DNA of 64,000 bases from Nematostella vectensis (taxonomy: Eukaryota > Cnidaria > Anthozoa > Actiniaria > Edwardsiidae), in the NCBI RefSeq assembly GCF_932526225.1, contig NC_064034.1, positions 5,690,001-5,754,000 of the forward strand, read 5' to 3'. Positions 11,608-24,400 of the stretch are shown here, piece after piece. Under the pieces are notes generated by a model, which did not search any database, was not told where the DNA came from, and saw only the letters and a program-made list of their open reading frames with translations. A program made the translations under genes and the position numbers. The stretch's first letter is position 1. Every line of letters begins with the position of its first letter.

Positions 11608-12681
11608 ATGAGTGATTGGAATAACTCGGTATCACCGGGAAGTAAAATTAACGGATCTCTTTGGGGGCAGGGCGGCACAGCAACAGAAGACGTGTTCAAA
11701 CTTGTGGCTTGCGGGCTAGTCGGGGTCCTCTCACTTGTGGGTAACATTCTCTTCGTCGTCGTGGTATTCAAGGCTCCTCGTCTGAAGACGGCCACGTTCT
11801 ACCTGCTGGTAAACATGTCTGTGAGCGACCTGCTCTTCACCTGTATCTCCATGCCGCCCTTCATGGTCAACATCATGGGGCTCGGGCTACTGGTGGGTGG
11901 TAGCGCCGGGATCGCTGTCTGCAAGCTACTCAACTCTTCCACGTTTGGATTGATGGCAAGCTCCGTGCTCACGATGACCGCCATCGCGTTCGACCGCTAC
12001 ATCGCCATCATCAAACCGATGAGAAACATTATGAACATGTGCATCCTCAAATGCATTATTGTAATCATTTGGGTTTTAAGTTTAGTCTTCATGATCCCGT
12101 TATTCTTTGTCTACGATATGAGCACTGCATCTGGGACTGTTTACTGTGTAGAGGACTGGTCTACTTTGATGCCCGCCGCGCCTCAGCTCGCCTGTAAAAT
12201 CTATATTATCGCCCTCTTCGTCATCATCTACATAGTGCCGTTCACGGCAATGGCTGTTATGTACTCGTCTATCAGTTATGAACTATGGTACCGCGAGATC
12301 CCCGGAAATGTTAACATAGAGAACAAGCTATACGTGCGACACAAGAGGCGGAAGGTAGTGTTGATGCTTGTGCTGGTGCTAGTGGTATTTATCATCTGCT
12401 GGTTACCTCTACAGTTGGTCACTTTTTTGTTGTACTTTTCCAGCGTACAAGTCTCTGGCGCTGCGGTATTCACGGTGGAGTTTCTAGTGCGAGCTAATGG
12501 AGCGCTCAACCCAGTCTTGTACGTGGTGTTCAGTGACACTTTCCAGGAAGGACTTCTTTCTCTTTGTAGGAAGACGCGGCCAAAGGCGATTATCCCCTTG
12601 AAAAGACGCAAGTATTCTCTGTTAAGTACATACAGAGTATGGTCGCGTAAAAGAAATCCTTCCTCGGAAACTAGCATCTGA
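11608..12681 (+). CDS. Rhodopsin-class (class A) GPCR, neuropeptide-receptor-like, intronless
   Basis: A 357-residue protein in one exon. The N-terminus has Asn-x-Ser/Thr glycosylation sites (NNS at 5-7, NGS at 15-17). Seven hydrophobic segments carry class A marks. TM1 has GN at 45-46, TM2 has LVNMSVSDLL (Asp74) and TM3 ends DRY at 129-131. Cys105 and Cys180 can form the usual disulfide. TM6 has CWLP at 264-267 and TM7 has NPVLY at 301-305. The NPVLY form differs from the common NPxxY only in x residues. A basic C-terminal tail ends in SSETSI. The overall pattern resembles receptors for small amidated peptides, but the ligand cannot be read from sequence. A downstream AATAAA is at 12909-12914. 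The start ATG follows AAATC and is the first in frame. Confidence 0.92.
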   Translation: MSDWNNSVSPGSKINGSLWGQGGTATEDVFKLVACGLVGVLSLVGNILFVVVVFKAPRLKTATFYLLVNMSVSDLLFTCISMPPFMVNIMGLGLLVGGSAGIAVCKLLNSSTFGLMASSVLTMTAIAFDRYIAIIKPMRNIMNMCILKCIIVIIWVLSLVFMIPLFFVYDMSTASGTVYCVEDWSTLMPAAPQLACKIYIIALFVIIYIVPFTAMAVMYSSISYELWYREIPGNVNIENKLYVRHKRRKVVLMLVLVLVVFIICWLPLQLVTFLLYFSSVQVSGAAVFTVEFLVRANGALNPVLYVVFSDTFQEGLLSLCRKTRPKAIIPLKRRKYSLLSTYRVWSRKRNPSSETSI

Positions 12682-15318
12682 TTTTACATATGATACTATA
12701 GAGAGGGGTCAATCGAAACACATGTAGTGCAGAAAGTATATGTCCGTAAAAAAATAATAGTAATGATTATTTTAAGAGTGCATCAAATTGAAATTGAGTT
12801 TCTACTCATTATGCTCTCTTGACAAAGTATCGCGTCACGCAGTGCCCACAACATTAGTTTTAAAATGAATAGGATTTATCTATGTCAATTCTGAATACTG
12901 ATATTAATAATAAAAGGAGCCAGAGCACTGCTTTCTCCTATTTGCATTACCAACTCTTGGCACATATTTTCTTTCGCGCATATTTCATATTTTTTTAACT
13001 GTTTCCTTCGGATTTTTATTTTTCCAAATGGTACCAAATCACCTTTTCTGCATTTTATCACTCAATTCTCTACCGCAAATTCATCTACGCCTTCGTAAAC
13101 CGTGCCATGTGAACATACCATCTGTTAAGATCCCCCAATAGTTTTTTTTCATAGCACTGTGTTGTACTCACAAGAGAAACCACAGACAAGGAGGGAAATC
13201 AATTTGATTAAATGGTGACCATTTGACTATAGGCCACCGGAGGTGTACCCGAATATAAGGCGTTCGAGGCTTCACTCGTTTTACCGCAAGCCAAGCAGGT
13301 TTTACTCCCAGATGTGTGGACAATGGGGGTGGTTCCGGTTTCAGAACGCGGCTTCACGGCCGTGTGCTACGCTTGCTGCGTCAAATCACAGAAGTAAGTT
13401 CACGCAAACAGTCAAGCTACTTTCAGTTGTATTAAAAAGCGGATTTGGTGAGGGCCTTTGGGTGTAGTCAAAATATTTCTTCTGATGGTTATTAACGGAG
13501 ACCATTTACACCTGTAAAAAGCGCGTGCTGATTGGTTAGTGAGAAAATCGTGCGTTTCGCCCAAGATCATTTGATTCGCCTTACTTAGATAACTTTCCAA
13601 TACTGTTATCGTCGAAAACGAGTTCGTTGTATCGGAGTTGAAATGACTTGGCCCCTAGGAAACTCGATCTGTCCGAGTTATTGGGATTTCGAGTTATCGA
13701 AGTTGAAAAGACTTGGTCCCTAGGAAACTCGATCTGTCCGAGCTAGTGGGGAGTTCGGGTTATCAGGTTATCGGGGTTCACCTGTTATTCTGTCGTCCTT
13801 AAGAGCTGAACGCGGCGGGCGCTTTGGTTCCTTAACAAGCTGCATTGTTATCTACCACCAGGTGCAAGATGGTCTACCGTAAAAGATGTAACTGTGCCTA
13901 GAAGATCCCGAAGCTGTAGACTCGTCGTCGGCGGCGGACGGCATCACACAGCGCTTTTCCCATCATTATTACATGGCGCTTGAAATTTTTTGTTACGTTG
14001 GGGGTGAAAATAAATCGACATTGGTGTGACAACGTAGCAGATGCAATATCAATATTAGAATTTCCTTGGCAAGGAAATTCTAAAAATTCTATGAAAAAAA
14101 AGAGAGGAGGGACGAGTCGATTATGCTAGTAAAACTGGCATAATACGCTAGTAGCATTGCTCGCTTTTGATCAAAGTTATGCTCAAATTATGCTCGCTTT
14201 TAAAAATTATGATCATTTTTCCGACACAAAAAAAGGGAAAAACAATAAAAATAATTGATCTTTCAACATCAACCCTATGAAATACAAAGCTTTAATGCGA
14301 AACTATATTAAATACAAAGCTTTACTGTAAACGCAAACAGAGTTTCAATACTACCGAAGTATCACACTTATCAGAGTACATTATTTTGCTGATCAGGGCT
14401 GCACCTGGCGTGACGTCACAACTTTCAATTATCCACCACAGCATGCCCGAATAGAAAGCATCTGAAGGCTTTTGTACCGATATAGCTCGAATAAACCCAA
14501 TGGTCTTTGCAGACACTTCCATCCTAAGAGTGTTTACCTTTTTATAAAAACAGATGCCCCTGAATTATTTTAGTATTTTTTTTAACACGGGATATAAACA
14601 GCAATAAAACACATCTATAGAAAATATTAATGAAAATTGTTTTGAATTGATGACCAGCTTTGAAATAACACGATTTGTATGACCTTTTGCAAGGCGCTAA
14701 AACGCTGTATTCTGTTTCCGGCGGATCGAATTTTTTTTACACAAACAAATACGACTATCACCCCTTCTACTGGGGAAAATACGGAAATACAAAATGGAAT
14801 AAATTTTGAGAAATTTAACGGAAATCCGAAGAAAATTTTATAACTCAAAAATTGAAAAGGTATATTCTAATAATTTAAAAAAAGAACCAACACCCAATCA
14901 ACCCCCCGACCATTGAAGAACCCCCACGAATCCTTTAAATCGCCACAAACCCCTATATTCACCTCCATTCAGTGCGCTGAATGAGCGAGACGCGCCTTCT
15001 AGTGACTTGGTTTGTTTGTAGAACTCGAAGCGCCAGTTAATCATGAATGAGTTAATTCAGCTAGAGTGCCTGCCAGTATATGCACACACATAACGATTCT
15101 GTTGAAATTCAAATTTTCAAATACAGATAGTTCAGAGACTGGGACTATCCTAGCGCCCGTGCCTGAGACAATAAGTTACTCGTTATCGTGATCATACAAA
15201 ACGTATTACGTAATAGACCGCCGTGTTCTCACATGGATCCGAAGGTGACTCTTGTGACAGCGTATATTCAGCATCATAAACAAACGAGCCGACCCAGTCG
15301 TTCATTTAGATCACGACA
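12682..15318. other. Intergenic region with minor repeats
   Basis: No exon chain found. It holds two tandem copies of a ~64 bp unit (about 13630-13757, shared core CTAGGAAACTCGATCTGTCC), a near-perfect palindrome at 14055-14083 (arms TTAGAATTTCCTTG) and short repeats of TTATGCTC near 14120-14210. The open frame at 13243-13467 shows no recognisable domain. Confidence 0.45.
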
Positions 15319-18300
15319 ATGGACGAATTCAGCGATTCGGAGAGTCCATCTCTATCGTGTTTCGCACTGATGCGCAAGTTTTTCGTCTTTAGTTTTGTAT
15401 TTCCTGTCGTTATTTATTTCCTATCGATCGGCTGTGGTGCGCTTCCGACGGCATTTCTTACACATGAGGTAAGATTTAATAAGATTAATATTCCCTTGTG
15501 AAAAAATAACGACAAACAGTACACATCACCCAAAGTAACGTTAGAATAAAGCTTATGGAAATACTAAAACTACTAAAGCAATCCTAAGAACACATGAATG
15601 GGAGTGTGTGAAGCTGGGTTAATAAATTACCCCTTCTTGTCCGAGGCATTTTTCCCCCGAAATTCCTTAATTCATACGCATGATGTTTTCTGATATATAT
15701 ATTTTTTTATTTGCTCTATTTTCCCCGCAAAAGGTTGTTTAAAAAAACTCCCGCTTGATTCTTCGTTTTATCATTGTATATTGCTAAAAAATTCTTAATA
15801 TTATTCAAAGCGTGGGAAAAGATGCAAATATAGTTAAAGAATGACACGCTAATAAATTTAAAAACACCTTCAACAATTCAAAACTGATCTTTAGAAACTT
15901 TTTTGGCTATGTCTCTAGTCAGTTTTAATCAATTCCATGGCAGTTCAGTTTCATAACAAGCTCAAATTACCCTAAAAGCATTGCTAATGCAATGCCGTAG
16001 CAGGCCTCGAAATACTGGGGGTGGGGGGGGGGGGGCAATTTAGGCACAGCCACGCCCCTACTGATCATTTCCTTATAATTGTTTAACATATTCGGGGGGG
16101 GGGGGGGGGGCACGTGCCCCCAGTGCCTTACCCCTGCTACGGCCCTGTAGTACCTAATACGTGGAATGAAGCATTGCAAGAAAGAGAACCATGCGAACAC
16201 GCAATCTCACGAACAATGTACTCGCGCACACACTACCTCACGAACACGCGACTCAGGGACACGCAACTCACGAACACGTGACTCAGAAACCCGCAACTTC
16301 ACGAACACGTGACTCATAAACCCGCAACTTCACGAACACGTGACTCACAATTATGGAACTCGCGAACTCGCAACCTCACGAACACGCGACTCAGGAACAC
16401 GCAACATCACGAACACGTGACTCACAATTATGTAACTCGCGAACACGCAACCTCACGAACACGCGACTTAGAAACACGCAACATCACGAACACGTGACAC
16501 ACAATTATGTAACTCGCGAACACGCAACCTCACGAACACGCGACTCAAGAACACGCAACATCGCGAACACGCAACCTCACGAGCACGCGACTCAGAAACA
16601 CGCAACATCACGAACACGTGACTCACAATTATGGAACTCGCGAACACGCAACGTCACGAACACGCGACTCAGGAACACGCAACATCACGAACACGTGACT
16701 CACAATTATGTAACTCGCGAACACGCAACCTTAGGAACACGCAACCTGACGAACACGTGACTCACAATTATGGAACTCGCGAACACGCAACCTCACGAAC
16801 ACGCGAATCAGGAATAGGCAACATCACCAACACGTGACTCAGAAACACGCAACATCACGAACACGTGACTCAGAAACACGCAACATCACGAACACGGGAC
16901 TCAAGAATATGGAACTTGCCAATACGCAACCTCACGAACACGTAACTCAGGAACACAAACATCACGAACATGTGACTAACAAATGTGGAACTCGCGAACA
17001 CGCAACATCACAAACACGTGTTTAATGAGCACGCAGCTTATAGAAACGTTACGTTTCAGGCGGAGCAGCATGGCGTTAGCTCTACGGTCAGCGGATTGAT
17101 CTTCGGAATTTACTCATTGGTCTTTCATCTTTAGAAACTTTTTTGGCTATGTCTCTAGTCAGTTTTAATCAATTCCATGGCAGTTCAGTTTCATAACAAG
17201 CCCAAATTACCCTAAAAGCATTGCTAATGCAATGCCGAGGCAGGCCTCGAAATACTGGGGGTGGGGGGGGGGGCAATTTAGGCACAGCCACGCCCCTACT
17301 GATCATTTCCTTATAATTGTTTAACATATTGGGGGGGGGGGGGGGGCACGTGCCCCCAGTGCCTTACCCCTGCTACGGCCCTGTAGTACCTAATACGTGG
17401 AATGAAGCATTGCAAGAAAAAGAACCATGCGAACACGCAATCTCACGAACAATGTACTCGCGCACACACTACCTCACGAACACGCGACTCAGGGACACGC
17501 AACTCACGAACACGTGACTCAGAAACCCGCACCTTACGAACACGTGACTCAGAAACCCGCAACTTCACGAACACGTGACTCACAAATGTGGAACTCGCGA
17601 ACACGCAACATCACAAACACGTGTTTAATGAGCACGCAGCTTATAGAAACGTTACGTTTCAGGCGGAGCAGCATGGCGTTAGCTCTACGGTCAGCGGATT
17701 GATCTTCGGAATTTACTCATTGGTCGCCTTCATGGCTTGTCCTGCCATAGGCACATATCTGGTAGGTAGACATGCCCCAATTCAGCAGATCAGGTTATCC
17801 ATAAGGATCCACTCAAATAATATAACATTTTCCGCCTTCCCTCTCCTGGACATTGTTTTGTCATTGACGCTCTAAGATTGACAGGGTTACCTTTGAACTC
17901 CCGCCCCCTTGCTCATCTAATTTGATAGTCGTAGACTTATTCCTATTATTCAGTTCCCATACATATCTAAATATCGTCTGTCTAGATTCCAAGGTTCGGT
18001 CCAAAAGCTGTCTTGATGTGCGGACTCGTGGTGAATGGAGCGGCTCAGCTAGCGTTTGCGTAAGAGTTATAATAATATATTATCATCATCATCATCATCA
18101 CCACCATCATCATCCATATCAAACATATTCCCTATGGATAGTGTCCTTCGTATGCATTGCCTTATATGGGCATAGATGCCCATATTTAGAAGAGCTAAAG
18201 TTTTCCCGCTCCCTGATCTCCAGAAAACATGATGAAAAATGCTGATCCCTGTCAATTTGAGACTCGAGGCAAAAATGTGTAAAAAAAAAACATTATCGCT

Positions 18301-18410
18301 TGGTCAAATCTTTATCACACAAGCCTTGAAAAGCCCTTAGACCCAGGCCTCCAAGAGATTGGCCGAGCGAGTTTTAAGGTCACCCAAATATTGATATGAT
18401 CATCATCATT

Positions 18411-18496
<86 letters not shown>

Positions 18497-21400
18497 TATC
18501 ATTATTACTTGCAAAAAAATTAAAAAGTGGGGGTTGACACGAAGAGACAAACAAAAGAACAACAAGAACAACAAACAAACAAAAACATAAACGTTAAATA
18601 ATAATTAACATAAATAATTAGTCACATTATTCACTTTTTGTGGAAATTTTACGCATTTCTCTTCTTTTTCTGCCGGAAATAATAATCAAGTATAACCTTT
18701 TCCAGGTTCGCGGATTTGACTTGGTTAATTTTATTTGTTCTTAACTATCACACAAGCTTCAGTCTTTTTTATTTGTGCTAGTTTTACTATACGATTGCCG
18801 AAGGGCGCAGTGTTTGCCGGGATATGTTTCCTTATACGGGCAATCAGCGCACTGGGCGCGGCTGCGTGCGAAAACAGCGTCATCTCTATCACGATTGGAC
18901 AGTTTAGAAGCCACGTGCCCACAGTTATGGTAGGTTGTGTGATTTGCGTGATTATAAAAGAAGATTATCAGGTTGTTATAAAGCCCTATCCCTACCTAAA
19001 GTGAGCAAATAATCTCGTAAATAATCCATGTATGGCCCGTATCAATTTCTTTTTTTTTTAGGGGGGGGGGGGGGTGCGAAATCTGATATAGTGGACCTAA
19101 TATGTTCCCAGTGGTGGTGGGGGGGGGGGGGGGGGGGGAGGGTGGGGTGGTGGTGAGTTTTCTGATAAAAATCTGAGCACCCCCGAAAGAATAAAAAGGT
19201 TTTTTAATGCCATTACAGTATCTCCACGGGACGTTTATTATCAGGTTTGGCCACAAAAAAGCTTGGCTTTTAGATTTATGACATACTTGCAAAGTGATCT
19301 AGGATGCCATATTTTTAAAATCTAATTTGCTCATGCTATGTAATTTTCTCTACAAACGACAAACGTCTATTGCGATCCGCGAGTGGACTTTCCGCCGATA
19401 TGTTAAGGGGTGCGGGCTTGCTAAAAGAAGGCTTAAATAAAGACACTTTTTCACGTCGCATCACAAGTAAATTATCGTTTTGTTTTTTAATTCGCGATGT
19501 CTTTATTTTAATATATCGTCTGTGTTATAAGCAGAGTGTTGTCGAGATGAGTTCAGGCCTTGGCTTCACTGTAGCGCCAGTCCTGGGCGGAGCACTATTC
19601 GAGGTAAGTTAACCACTAACTGCGAGTCAGATAACTCTCCATTGCTATGTCTCTAGAACCTCAGTCCATAAAGTCGTCATCTCAAAACGGATAACTGAGG
19701 AGAATAAAAGTGGCGGCCCAATGCGACCTGACCTTCCATGCGATTAACGGGCCTCTTTTAAAAACAATATTAAGATTTTGTTTATGCACTAAAAAGCTCA
19801 CATAAACATCAGATATAGCTGGAAACTTCGACTTTTTGCCGTTTTAAATACCAAAATATCTTATTTGCGAGGTAATTTTATAGATGGTTTTAGTAGGAAC
19901 TTGAAAGTAAGTGCCGTATAGCCGAGTACCCATTATAGGCCAGTCTCGTTTAGGCGAGTTCGAATGCATCTTATTTATCGCATCTTTAAACAAGAGGAAT
20001 TGTTTTTCTCGATATCTAGCCTATCTAGCCTATCTGTGTTTCTTATTTCTAGATCGGTGGCTGGAAAGCTCCATTTCTTGCTGTGTCATGCTTCCTCGTG
20101 CTTTCCGTGTTTCTTGTTTGGTATTTTCTACGAGACGTAACAGGTCAGCCATTTAATATGTATGCCAACATAGGTCTGCCGGGAATAAGGCAGGAAGAGG
20201 CTGGCGATTTATAAAATGACACTCGTAAATCGCGACCTCTGATTGGTCACGCGCGCTCAACAAAACTTGATTGTAACGTTGTAACGTAAGAAACATTTTT
20301 ATTGTTGTATAAAAAAAATAGATGTCATTTTTTGTGCGTCTGTCCTCTAACAGAGTCGACTGCGTCTCGTTGCTTTCTTTTTTGTTCATGACACGCTGGG
20401 ACGTCATCTGTGCACCTACTACAGGACAGACGCACGCAAAAATGAGTTCTATAGACGCTTGTAAGATTTGGCCTCACTCATCATGGATTCTTTTTATCAG
20501 AAGACTTCGCAGAAAGTCAAGTTAATCTGAAGAAAGCGTTGAAGGTACCTGGCGTGGTGATCACAAGTAAGTTCACTGAATTTTAGCCTAACATCAAAAG
20601 ATGTTTGAAGAAGTAACAGGCTAGTTTTCCGTTCAGCCAGATGCCTTTAGTAGCGTAACAGATGAATTTGCGACTAATGTGGAATTAGCGGGAATGATAA
20701 ATGTCGCTACCTCTCACAGTCCTGTTTCTGTTTGTAGTTCTAGTACTTATAATAGGAACAATCGCCTACACGTGGTTCAATGTGACTCTCGACCCGTACG
20801 GCAAGGACGAGGTAGTGTAGCTATTCTATACCCGTTTCACTGTATATTTTCAATTACATTTAGTTTTACAGATGTGGTAGTTATGTGGCTCGGTTGACAC
20901 AATTCCATACACAATTCTATACCCGTTTCACTGTATATTTTCTCTCACATGTCGTGATTACTTTACACACTTCTATACATTTTGCTTGTTCTTAGGTGTC
21001 ATGTGTACCACTCCTATAGCCTTTAACACAATTTCATACCTGTTCCTACTTGTGCTCTCTCACATGTATCGTGTGGTGATCTTGCAGCTCGGTCTTAACT
21101 CAGCAGAGATCGGGCTTCTGTTTTTAATCCCTGCCCTTTCCTATGCGCTATCTACGCCGGTAGCAGGCTACGTTTGCGCAAAAACGGTGAGTGGGCGTTA
21201 CATTTCTATAGAGAGTTTATCTCGACAACATGATGAATACACGTGGAGAAGGCTCATGGGAATTTGCTAGTCCGTTGTTGATCCGACTTTCGTGTTGGAT
21301 GTTTCCATAGGCTATGACATCATCATCGTCGTCGTCGTCGTCGTTGTTGTTGTTGTTGTTGTTGATGCTGTTATTATTATTTTTTTTACAGCGTGCCTTT

Positions 21401-24400
21401 AGGACATGCATGATTATTGGCTTCTTAGTGCTTAGTGCTGGTCTGATGATGACTGGACCGGCTCCATTCTTCACTCTACTCCCTCAAAGGTAAGTCCCTC
21501 CCATTAACCTAAACTGCCTCTCCTCTTCGCGCTCTGTTTCGCATAAGGCCTGTTTCCCTTTGTAGCCGCTGGAGAGCCTTGGTCGAGTTTAGTGACCGCT
21601 ACTGCTAAGGAGAGCACCCGATTTCTTTTAGGGAGTGTTGAATATTAAATACACTGGGGGAGAGGATGAAAGATTGAACAACCCACAGGATTTCAGTAGG
21701 ATACCCCCTTTAGAAAGCCCATTTTTAGGGTTGTTAAAAAAAATTCGCAGCCCCTTAGGATGGCACCTAAGAAGAATCGCTAAACCTAACTCCTATTGCA
21801 AAATATCTTGACGTTTGTCCTTTACACGTTCTTTATAAGAAAGCGTTATAAAAACGTTCTTGGTTTGTCCTTTACACGTTTGTTTGTAACATAGCATCGT
21901 TGTTGGTTTATCCTTTACACGTTCTTTATAACATAGCATCGTTGTTGGTTTGTCCTTTACACGTTCTTTATAAAAGAGCATCGTTGTTGGTTTGTCCTTC
22001 ACACGTTCTTGATAACATAGCATCGCTTGTTGGTTTATCCTTTACACGTTCTTGTTAACATGTCATCGTTGTTGGTTTGTCCTTTACACGTTCTTTAAAA
22101 TTGCATCGTCGTTGGTTTGTCCTGTTCGCGTTCTTTATCTGTTTATAGCATGGCATCGTCGTTGGTTTGTCCTGTTCACGTTCTTTATAACAGATCATCG
22201 TTGTTGGTTTATCCTTCACACGTTCTTTATAACATAGCATCGTTGGTTTGCGAATCCTCCTCTAGGAAGGTGTGGCTGTTGGGCGTGGCGCTGGCTGTGA
22301 GTGGGGTGTCCTGCACCCTGTGTTTCGTACCCGCCATGCCAGAGATGCTACATTGCTGTTAGTAAGTACTTAGGTCCCCCGATATCGAACATTTTTTCTG
22401 AAAAGGCTTATAATCACTGGTCGTGCCAATTTGCCTTGAATATAATTACGTATCCCCATAGCGCTAGAGGTTTCCCAGCCGACGCATCGACAGACTCTCT
22501 ACTTTCCGGATTACTCACAGGAGCACAGAATCTCGGGTTTGTGGCCTTACGATACTTCAACATCTTTTATTTTTTTTAAACCTAGTATCAGCACTGTTTC
22601 TTTGATCTTGTTTACATTTAATGACTTGATACCTATATTTCACTTGCAGAGGCTTCGTTGGACCAGTTTTGGGTGGGGCTCTAATGCAGTATTTCGCCTT
22701 CCGGTGGACAGCAGCGGTAAGACACGTGACGTCTAACATGTTACTGACAGTGGAAGGGGAAAAAGTGGCAAGGTTATTACGACGTAACAACTATGCTAAC
22801 AGAAGACTGACAGGGAGAGGGGACAGAAGTGGTAAGCTACAATCACGTGACGACTTACATGCTAACAAAAGACTGATATGGGAAGGGAACAGGAGCGGTA
22901 AGACACGTGAAGACTAACATGCAACTGACAAAAGGAGAGGTTAGAAGTGGAAAGTTACAACCACGTGACAACTTACATGCTACCACTGACAGGGGAGGGG
23001 ACAGAAGTGGAAAGTTACAACCACGTGACGACTTACATGCTACCACTGACAGGGGAGAGGACAGAAGCGGTAAGTTACAATCACGTGACGACTAACATGC
23101 CACCACTGATAGGGGAGGGGACAGAAGCGGTAAGTTACAACCACGTGACGACTTACATGCTACCACTGACAGGGGGAGAGGACAGAAGCGGTAAGTTACA
23201 ATCACGTGACGACTTACATTCTACCACTGACAGGGGGAGAGGACAGAAGCGGTAAGTTACAACCACGTGACGACTTACATTCTACCACTGACAGGGGGAG
23301 AGGACAGAAGCGGTAAGTTACAACCACGTGACGACTTACATTCTACCACTGACAGGGGGAGAGGACAGAAGCGGTAAGTTACAACCACGTGACGACTTAC
23401 ATTCTACCACTGACAGGGGGAGAGGACAGAAGCGGTAAGTTACAATCACGTGACGACTAACATACCACCACTGACAGGGGAGGGGACAGAAGCGGTAAGT
23501 TACAACCACGTGACGACTTACATTCTACTGACAAAAGGAGGGGACAGAAGTGGAAAGTTACACATACCACGTGATGACTAACACTGTAACAAAAGACTGA
23601 CAGGGGAAGGGGGGACAGGAGCGGTAAGACATGTGACGACTAACATGCAACTAACAGGGGGAGGGGATAGAAGTGGTAGGTAACAACCACGTGACGGCTA
23701 ACATGCTAGCACTGACAGGGGGAGGGGACAGAAGTGGAAATTCACAACCACGTGACGACTAACATGCTATTTACAAAAGGAGGGGACAGAAGTGTTGAGT
23801 TACAACCACGTGACGACCAATATGCTAACAGAAGACTGACAGGGGGAGGGGACAGGAGCGGTAAGACACGTGACGGCTAACATGCAACTGCCAGGGGGTG
23901 GGGACAGAAGTGTTAAGTTACAACCACGTGACGAAAAACATGCTACCTATAGGGAAGGGAGTGCTGCTAAGATGTAGTATCTTTGCGAATATAAAGCAAA
24001 AGTATTTATTTTGTATTTCTTAGATAATTGGATTTGTGACACTTTTCCAGGTAAGCTTTGTCTGTGCACAGTAAGGGATTCAGGCAACATCAACCTGTTA
24101 CGTTGTTACGTTTACGACATGTTGACAAAAGAGAGCAAGTCTTACAATAGCCCCTCCTCGAGTGGCGCTCTTTGCATGCTCAAGAGTGTTTAAGGCCTTT
24201 GAATAGTACCTTACAGTAGATTTGAGTTGGACTACTACCGTAACAGCAGTACCACCAAGATCTACAAAATAAAATGATTCGAGCACTAGCTCGCTAGAAA
24301 TATAAAGAAAACGATACATTGATGCCAGAATTGATTCAGAGAGAGACATTTACAGGAGGGGACATTTTATACATGTTTTCCCAGTTCCCCCACAAAAGGG

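Larger units (their letters stand above)
15890..17122 (+). repeat. Segmental duplicate 1 (intron 1, runs into a copy of exon 2)
   Basis: From CTTTAGAAACTTTTTTGGC the sequence is repeated from about 17130 onward. This copy has a G-run element, a long array of AACACG-type repeats, then the exon-2 acceptor and the first part of exon 2. Confidence 0.8.

Noticed and set aside
12276-12677. 133-codon ORF antisense to the GPCR
   Set aside because: Shadow ORF; the forward frame has full class A hallmarks.
16309-17025. Overlapping ORFs rich in THEHAT and SRTRDS
   Set aside because: Minisatellite in SLC18B1-like intron 1, open in several frames.
18315-18590. Poly-Asp, poly-Met and poly-Ile ORFs
   Set aside because: ATC trinucleotide microsatellite read in different frames.
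20986-21087. 5' extension of SLC18B1-like exon 9 in the same frame
   Set aside because: The acceptors near 20995 and 21019 need phase 1, but the preceding exon has no phase-1 donor; the acceptor at 21087 matches phase 0.
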